Below the pieces are notes generated by a model that saw nothing but the letters and a program-made list of their open reading frames with translations, did no database searches and had not been told where the DNA came from. The translations under genes were made by a program, and so were the position numbers. From Candidatus Methanosphaera massiliense (GTDB lineage Archaea; Methanobacteriota; Methanobacteria; Methanobacteriales; Methanobacteriaceae): a DNA stretch of 64,000 nt. Each line of letters opens with the position of its first letter. The stretch's first letter is position 1. Shown piece after piece: positions 59,553 to 64,000 of this stretch. The stretch lies in NCBI RefSeq assembly GCF_028890305.1, contig NZ_JARBXM010000001.1:560501-624500 (forward strand). Reading direction: 5' to 3'.

Positions 59553-59757
59553 TTTTAATATTATTCTTATTTAATTTCATACTACCACTATTTTTTTCTT
59601 AATCAATCATATTTTATAATTTTTTTTTAATTATTTTCGATAATATCTACGTAATTTAATAATCTTTTTTAATTACTTAAAACAAATAGATATATTATTT
59701 ATTATTCGAAATTATAGTTTATAAAAAAAATTTTTTTATTAAAGGGGAAGGAATAAA

Positions 59758-60663
59758 ATGGACAATTTATTATCAATGTCTGATGCAAAAGATGAAGTAT
59801 TCGATATACTTGACACAGCAGCAGATTTAAAATCAGGCAAAATAAAAGAAAAACCGTTTAAAGACAAATATTTAGGAATGATTTTTGAAAAATCATCAAC
59901 AAGAACAAGAGTATCCTTTGAAGTTGGAATGAATCAGCTAGGTGGAACACCATTATATTTATCAAGTAAAGATTTACAGTTAAATAGAGGAGAACCAATA
60001 TCTGACACAGCACGTGTACTGTCACGATTCCTTGACTGTATAATGATAAGAGCAAAGAAACATGAAACAGTAGAAGAACTAGTTAAGTATGCTACAATAC
60101 CTATTATCAGTGGATTAACTGATAAAGAACATCCTTGTCAAGCATTCGCTGATTTATTAACAATCAAAGAATATAAAGGAGATTTTAATAGGAAACTAGT
60201 GTTTGTTGGTGATGGAAATAATGTATGTAATTCACTACTATTAGCAGCAGCATATGTAGGTATGGATATGACTGTATCATGTCCAAAAGGCTATGAACCA
60301 GATAAAGAAATATATGATAGAGCAAAAAAAGTAGCAGAAAAAACGAATGCTACAATAACAATTGAAGAAGACATACACAAAGCAGTAGAAAATGCAGATA
60401 TACTATATACTGATGTTTGGGTAAGTATGGGTGATGAAGAAGAACAAGAAGAAAGAGAGAGGATATTCAGACCATACCAAATAAACAAACAACTATTATC
60501 AGAAGCAAAATCCGATGCAATAGTTATGCACTGTTTACCTGCAATAAGAGATCAAGAAATAACAGATGAAGTAATGACCTCATCTCAATCAGCAATATGG
60601 GATCAAGCAGAAAATAGGTTACACGCACAGAAAGCAATATTATATCATATATTAAAAGAATAG
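59758..60663 (+). CDS. argF: Ornithine carbamoyltransferase
   Basis: A 301-residue enzyme making citrulline for arginine synthesis. The carbamoyl phosphate loop SSTRTR (S46-R51), [12 protein letters not shown] and the ornithine-specific [12 protein letters not shown] distinguish it from PyrB at 27216. GGGGAAGGA lies upstream of the ATG. Length is typical. Confidence 0.96.
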   Translation: MDNLLSMSDAKDEVFDILDTAADLKSGKIKEKPFKDKYLGMIFEKSSTRTRVSFEVGMNQLGGTPLYLSSKDLQLNRGEPISDTARVLSRFLDCIMIRAKKHETVEELVKYATIPIISGLTDKEHPCQAFADLLTIKEYKGDFNRKLVFVGDGNNVCNSLLLAAAYVGMDMTVSCPKGYEPDKEIYDRAKKVAEKTNATITIEEDIHKAVENADILYTDVWVSMGDEEEQEERERIFRPYQINKQLLSEAKSDAIVMHCLPAIRDQEITDEVMTSSQSAIWDQAENRLHAQKAILYHILKE

Positions 60664-60767
60664 AAGATAATTAACAAAAGAACCTTTCCCAAATTATCTT
60701 TTTATTACAATAAATCAACACCATATAAAAAATAATTTTTTTTTAAACTTTTAGAGTGGAAGTAAAA

Positions 60768-61592
60768 ATGTTATCAAAAAGAATAATACCATGTTTAGAT
60801 TGTGATTTACAAGTACCAGAGGGACGTGTAGTAAAAGGAGTTGAATTTAAACAGATTCGATATGCAGGTAATCCTGTAGAATTAGCAACAAAATACTACC
60901 AACAAGGTGCTGATGAAATAGTATTTCTAGATATAACTGCATCCCATGAACACAGGTCAACCATGGCTGATGTTATAAAAAAAGCAGTAGAAAATGTATT
61001 TGTACCAATATGTGTTGGTGGAGGAATACGTAAAGTGGATGATTATGTTAACATGTTAAAAGCAGGAGCTGATAAATGTTCTACAAATACTGCTGCTATA
61101 AAAGATCCATCACTAATCAACAGAGCATCTGAACTAGTAGGAAGCCAAGCATGTGTAATAGGTATAGATGCAAAGAGAAGATATGTTGATAATCCAAGTG
61201 AATCAGATGAACACTATATAGTGGAAACTGATGAGGGATATTGTTGGTTTGACTGTAGTATATATGGCGGACGTGAATTCACAGGAATAGATGCAGTTAA
61301 ATGGGCAATTGAATGTGAAGAACGTGGAGCAGGAGAAATACTACTAACAAGTATGGACCGTGATGGAACTAAAGTAGGATATGATTTAGACTTAACACGT
61401 ACAATAAGTGAGAACGTCACAATACCTGTTATAGCATCAGGTGGTGTGGGAAATCCAGAACATATATACGAGGCATTTGACAAGGGAAAAGCTGATGCAG
61501 CACTAGCAGCTAGTATATTTCACTTTGATGAATATCCAATACATGAAGTAAAACAATATCTTAAAAATAAAAATATTTCAATAAGATTATAA
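60768..61592 (+). CDS. hisF: Imidazole glycerol phosphate synthase cyclase subunit
   Basis: A 274-residue TIM-barrel that forms the imidazole ring using ammonia from HisH. Catalytic Asp11 lies in [32 protein letters not shown] carries the second catalytic Asp, and [10 protein letters not shown] and [11 protein letters not shown] bind phosphate. The CDLQVPEG insertion after Asp11 is, as I recall, typical of Methanobacteriales HisF. ATG 60768 is preferred over the GTG at 60756. It runs 18 bases ahead of the Ntn hydrolase gene. Confidence 0.95.
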   Translation: MLSKRIIPCLDCDLQVPEGRVVKGVEFKQIRYAGNPVELATKYYQQGADEIVFLDITASHEHRSTMADVIKKAVENVFVPICVGGGIRKVDDYVNMLKAGADKCSTNTAAIKDPSLINRASELVGSQACVIGIDAKRRYVDNPSESDEHYIVETDEGYCWFDCSIYGGREFTGIDAVKWAIECEERGAGEILLTSMDRDGTKVGYDLDLTRTISENVTIPVIASGGVGNPEHIYEAFDKGKADAALAASIFHFDEYPIHEVKQYLKNKNISIRL

Positions 61593-61610
61593 AAAGAACT
61601 GGCGATTAAT

Positions 61611-62537
61611 ATGACACTAATTATAAACGTGACAACACCTGATGGAATAGTAATGGCCTCAGATAGTAGACAAACACAGAGAAATAATAAACAGATAACA
61701 AGAATATCAACAAACAGTGCATACAAACTATTTGAAGTAGATAATAGAATAATAATCGGAACAGCAGGATTAGCATTCTTTGCAGATAAAACAGGAATTC
61801 AAAAAAATGTGTCAACATATATTAAGGATTATTGTAATAAAACAGACCTTGAAAATTTAACAGTAGAGGATATAGCTGTAGGAATACATGAATATACAAA
61901 TGATAACTATCCATGGGAACAACAATTAGATATGTCTGCACAACAACTAAAAATGGATGCAGAACGAAATGGAGCTGAAGTATTATCAATAGAAAAAATC
62001 AATGATTCAGTAGAATTCAGAATTAAACAGCCATCAGGAAAAATAGAAAAAGGTCATCTTAATATAGAACCAGTAAATCTACTGATTAGTGGATATAATA
62101 AAGATGGAACTTCAGAAACATATGAAATAAGATTTCCTGGAAGAATAGATAAAAAACGTGGAAATAATGAGTATGGAAGTACCTGGGTAGGACAAGGAGA
62201 TCTTGTATCAAGGATGATTTTAGGATATGATGGAAAAATGCTAAATCTACCGTTATTCCAAAAAACATTATCAACAGTTCCACAAGAGGAAGTATTACGA
62301 CAATTAAGAGGTATAGAATACAACATACCATGGGGATTACTAACATTACAGGATGGAGTAGACATCGCAGTATTTCTAATAAAAGCAACATCAATGATTC
62401 AAAGATATGCTGATGGAGTAAATATGGATAATGGAGACATACAAGGAGTAGGTGGACCAATAGATGTTGCAACAATAACGAAAGAGAATGGAATTCAATG
62501 GGTAAAACAAAAACAGATAACATACCCTGAATTCTGA
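61611..62537 (+). CDS. Proteasome-like Ntn hydrolase, unknown substrate
   Basis: A 308-residue protein that begins Met-Thr. If Met is removed, Thr1 aligns with the nucleophile of proteasome beta subunits; Asp17 falls in MASDSRQT exactly at the proteasome position, and a lysine near 38 (NSAYKLFEVDNRIIIGTAG) matches catalytic Lys33 with a longer loop. The remaining about 200 residues exceed the usual beta subunit. There is no propeptide. It follows hisF by 18 bases, so they may be co-transcribed. The fold is well supported, the substrate unknown. Confidence 0.78.
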   Translation: MTLIINVTTPDGIVMASDSRQTQRNNKQITRISTNSAYKLFEVDNRIIIGTAGLAFFADKTGIQKNVSTYIKDYCNKTDLENLTVEDIAVGIHEYTNDNYPWEQQLDMSAQQLKMDAERNGAEVLSIEKINDSVEFRIKQPSGKIEKGHLNIEPVNLLISGYNKDGTSETYEIRFPGRIDKKRGNNEYGSTWVGQGDLVSRMILGYDGKMLNLPLFQKTLSTVPQEEVLRQLRGIEYNIPWGLLTLQDGVDIAVFLIKATSMIQRYADGVNMDNGDIQGVGGPIDVATITKENGIQWVKQKQITYPEF

Positions 62538-62599
62538 ACACAACACAAATTTCAATTACATCCTTTTTTTGAAAATTCTTTTATTTATTTGGTGAAATA

Positions 62600-63523
62600 A
62601 TGGTAACAGGAAGCTTTACAATTAACAATGAGGAATATGATGGAGATTTTAACCTAGAATTAACACTAAATTCAGGACAAACAAGTCAACCACCATGGAA
62701 TCATGAAGGTGACGTATACTCCGAAATATTACTAGTAGATGATACATTAGTATTAGTAGAAGTAACACAGCAAGATACAAACACGCCTTTAATTGTTAAC
62801 TATTACAGTAAAGAAGAAGTGAATGAAGAACACATAAGAAGTACATTATTCTATATATTTGACCTAGAATACAATATAACAGAAGTATATGATTTTCTAG
62901 CAGATAATAATGAGTTAAGTGAGGTATATAGTTTTAACAAGGGATTAAGATTATATAAAGCTCAATTTCCATTTGAATGTATAATTTCCTCAATATGTTC
63001 AGCAAATAATTCTATAAAACGATGGACATCATCAATAATGCAAATAAAAGAAGCATATGGTAAAAAAGTAACAATCAATAATAAAAGTGGATATATCTTT
63101 CCAGATGAAGAGGTATTTGTTGACATACCAGAGGCAGACCTTAAAGAATATGGTGTAGGATACAGAAGTTCATACATGATAAACTCATCTAAAATGATAT
63201 TATCCGATTCAGAATTCCATGATACATTAGATAAAATGAATTACAGCGATGCATATGATAAGGTAATAGAATTAGAAGGAGTAGGACCTAAAGTAGCAGA
63301 TTGTATTTTATTATATGGTTATCATAAACGTGAAGCATACCCTGTTGATGTATGGATAAACAGAATAACTTCCTATTTATATTTTGATAGTAAAAGACAA
63401 GCTAATAATGTTATAGTGGATTTTGGACAAGAAAAGTTTGGACAATATGCCGGATATATACAGTTATATCTATTTAACTATGCAAGACTATCTGGATTAA
63501 TGGAAAAGATTAAAAACATCTAA
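62600..63523 (+). CDS. ogg: 8-oxoguanine DNA glycosylase/AP lyase (OGG1 type)
   Basis: A 307-residue base-excision repair enzyme. The N-terminal OGG domain is followed by the helix-hairpin-helix GPD core: ELEGVGPKVADCILLYG with catalytic Lys231, and YPVDVWINRIT with Asp250, spaced as in OGG1. It would remove oxidised guanine and cleave the strand. GGTGA precedes the ATG. The order hisF-Ntn hydrolase-ogg is on one strand with small gaps. Confidence 0.88.
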   Translation: MVTGSFTINNEEYDGDFNLELTLNSGQTSQPPWNHEGDVYSEILLVDDTLVLVEVTQQDTNTPLIVNYYSKEEVNEEHIRSTLFYIFDLEYNITEVYDFLADNNELSEVYSFNKGLRLYKAQFPFECIISSICSANNSIKRWTSSIMQIKEAYGKKVTINNKSGYIFPDEEVFVDIPEADLKEYGVGYRSSYMINSSKMILSDSEFHDTLDKMNYSDAYDKVIELEGVGPKVADCILLYGYHKREAYPVDVWINRITSYLYFDSKRQANNVIVDFGQEKFGQYAGYIQLYLFNYARLSGLMEKIKNI

Positions 63524-63563
63524 AATAAGAATTCCTAGAAATATGTTAGAAAATGTATTTTTA

Positions 63564-63596
63564 GGGAGGTGAAGGGTTAGAATGAATATTACATAA
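63564..63596 (+). other. Strong ribosome site before a four-codon frame
   Basis: GGGAGGTGA (63564-63572) is one of the best Shine-Dalgarno matches of the window, yet the next ATG (63582) reads Met-Asn-Ile-Thr and stops at 63596. No longer frame follows. It may be a decayed gene start or a regulatory mini-frame. Confidence 0.4.
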
Positions 63597-63645
63597 ATTC
63601 TATTATTCTATCTATTTTTTTTATTATTTAAAATTTTATTTAATT

Positions 63646-64000
63646 TTATTCATCTGTAACTGTTACTTTTGTCATAACGTCACCTTGTCTAATTTTGTAG
63701 ACAACATCCATACCATCAATTACTTGACCAAATACAGTATGTACTCCGTCGAGATGTGGTTGTGGGCTATGAGTTATGAAAAATTGACTTCCACCAGTAT
63801 CTTTTCCTGCATGAGCCATGGATAAAGCACCAGTACCGTGTTTATGTGGGTTACCTTCGGTTTCACATTTAATTGTGTATCCAGGTCCACCGGTTCCATC
63901 TCCGTTAGGATCTCCACCTTGAATTACAAAGTCTGGTATTACTCTGTGGAATGTTAGACCATCATAAAATCCACTGTTTGCTAATTTTTCAAAGTTTGCT
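63646..64000 (-). CDS. Peptidyl-prolyl cis-trans isomerase, cyclophilin type (N-terminus outside window)
   Basis: The frame is open to the window edge, so only the C-terminal 117 residues are seen. They contain the cyclophilin core: [20 protein letters not shown] with the catalytic Arg, [40 protein letters not shown]. The enzyme speeds proline isomerisation during folding. The stop codon is at 63646-63648. It is convergent with ogg. Confidence 0.95.
   Translation of the reverse strand, partial: ANFEKLANSGFYDGLTFHRVIPDFVIQGGDPNGDGTGGPGYTIKCETEGNPHKHGTGALSMAHAGKDTGGSQFFITHSPQPHLDGVHTVFGQVIDGMDVVYKIRQGDVMTKVTVTDE

Noticed and set aside
62086-62541. Minus-strand 151-codon Leu-rich frame opposite the Ntn hydrolase
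   Set aside because: Composition reflects the reverse of A-ending codons; no ribosome site or family resemblance.

Overview
The window reads as chromosomal DNA from a very AT-rich methanogenic archaeon of the Methanobacteriales, most likely Methanosphaera or a close relative. The archaeal calls are a PolD small subunit, Cdc6/Orc1, Hef, a fused Kae1-Bud32, archaeal S15, archaeal-type ThrS and TrmI, aconitase X, and a UPF0285 protein of the methanogenesis-marker type. Chelatase and corrinoid genes (cfbA/cbiX, cbiH, cbiG, cbiB, cobT) fit an organism that makes F430 and B12. Genus assignment is inference from composition and gene content; no database was searched.

Layout. 1-7.2 kb: end of a first class II chelatase, a Zn-ribbon/OB protein, a His-rich second chelatase, thiL, an AmmeMemoRadiSam-type radical SAM gene, a DUF2207/LemA membrane pair and a radical SAM-HhH protein. 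7.2-15 kb: a ParA ATPase with a small partner carrying a ParB-like N-terminal peptide, then thrS, an SMR exporter, argS, signal peptidase and ilvD. 15-24.7 kb: tRNA-Arg, lysA-dapF, cbiH, polB (DP1), an aldolase, UPF0147, cbiG-cbiB. 24.7-26.7 kb: a replication origin (inverted origin boxes around a nearly GC-free unwinding region) next to cdc6. 26.8-34 kb: cupin, pyrB, trmI and two large SF2 helicase-nuclease genes (DUF3427 type and Hef). 34.1-35.7 kb: a long gene-free stretch holding eight copies of an unusual repeat. 35.7-44.2 kb: acnX, a RecJ-like gene, rpsO, rdgB, cobT-like, kae1-bud32, uppP, ilvE. 44.4-50.7 kb: a secreted Cys-rich protein, two identical tRNA-Val genes, a membrane-anchored Mrr-like protein, surE, UPF0285, ilvC, a Cas4-like nuclease. 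50.7-58.2 kb: two ilvB-ilvN pairs in tandem, a MATE exporter and an intact insertion sequence with inverted ends and an 8-bp target duplication. 58.2-64 kb: purD, argF, hisF, a proteasome-like Ntn hydrolase, an OGG-type glycosylase and the end of a cyclophilin.

Together the genes cover all branched-chain amino acid steps from acetolactate to transamination (ilvB/N, C, D, E), the end of lysine synthesis, pieces of arginine, histidine, purine and pyrimidine synthesis, and corrinoid assembly, scattered around the origin with replication and repair genes.

The most unusual structure is the 34.5-35.2 kb array. Eight dispersed repeats each look like a translation start (GTGAT-like element, then ATG AAG) that ends at a stop codon after zero or one further codon. 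Other items worth checking are the ParB-like peptide protein with its palindromic upstream site, the patchwork-identical duplicate ilvB/ilvN genes, an origin box carried inside the insertion sequence, and a signal peptidase with no ordinary start codon.
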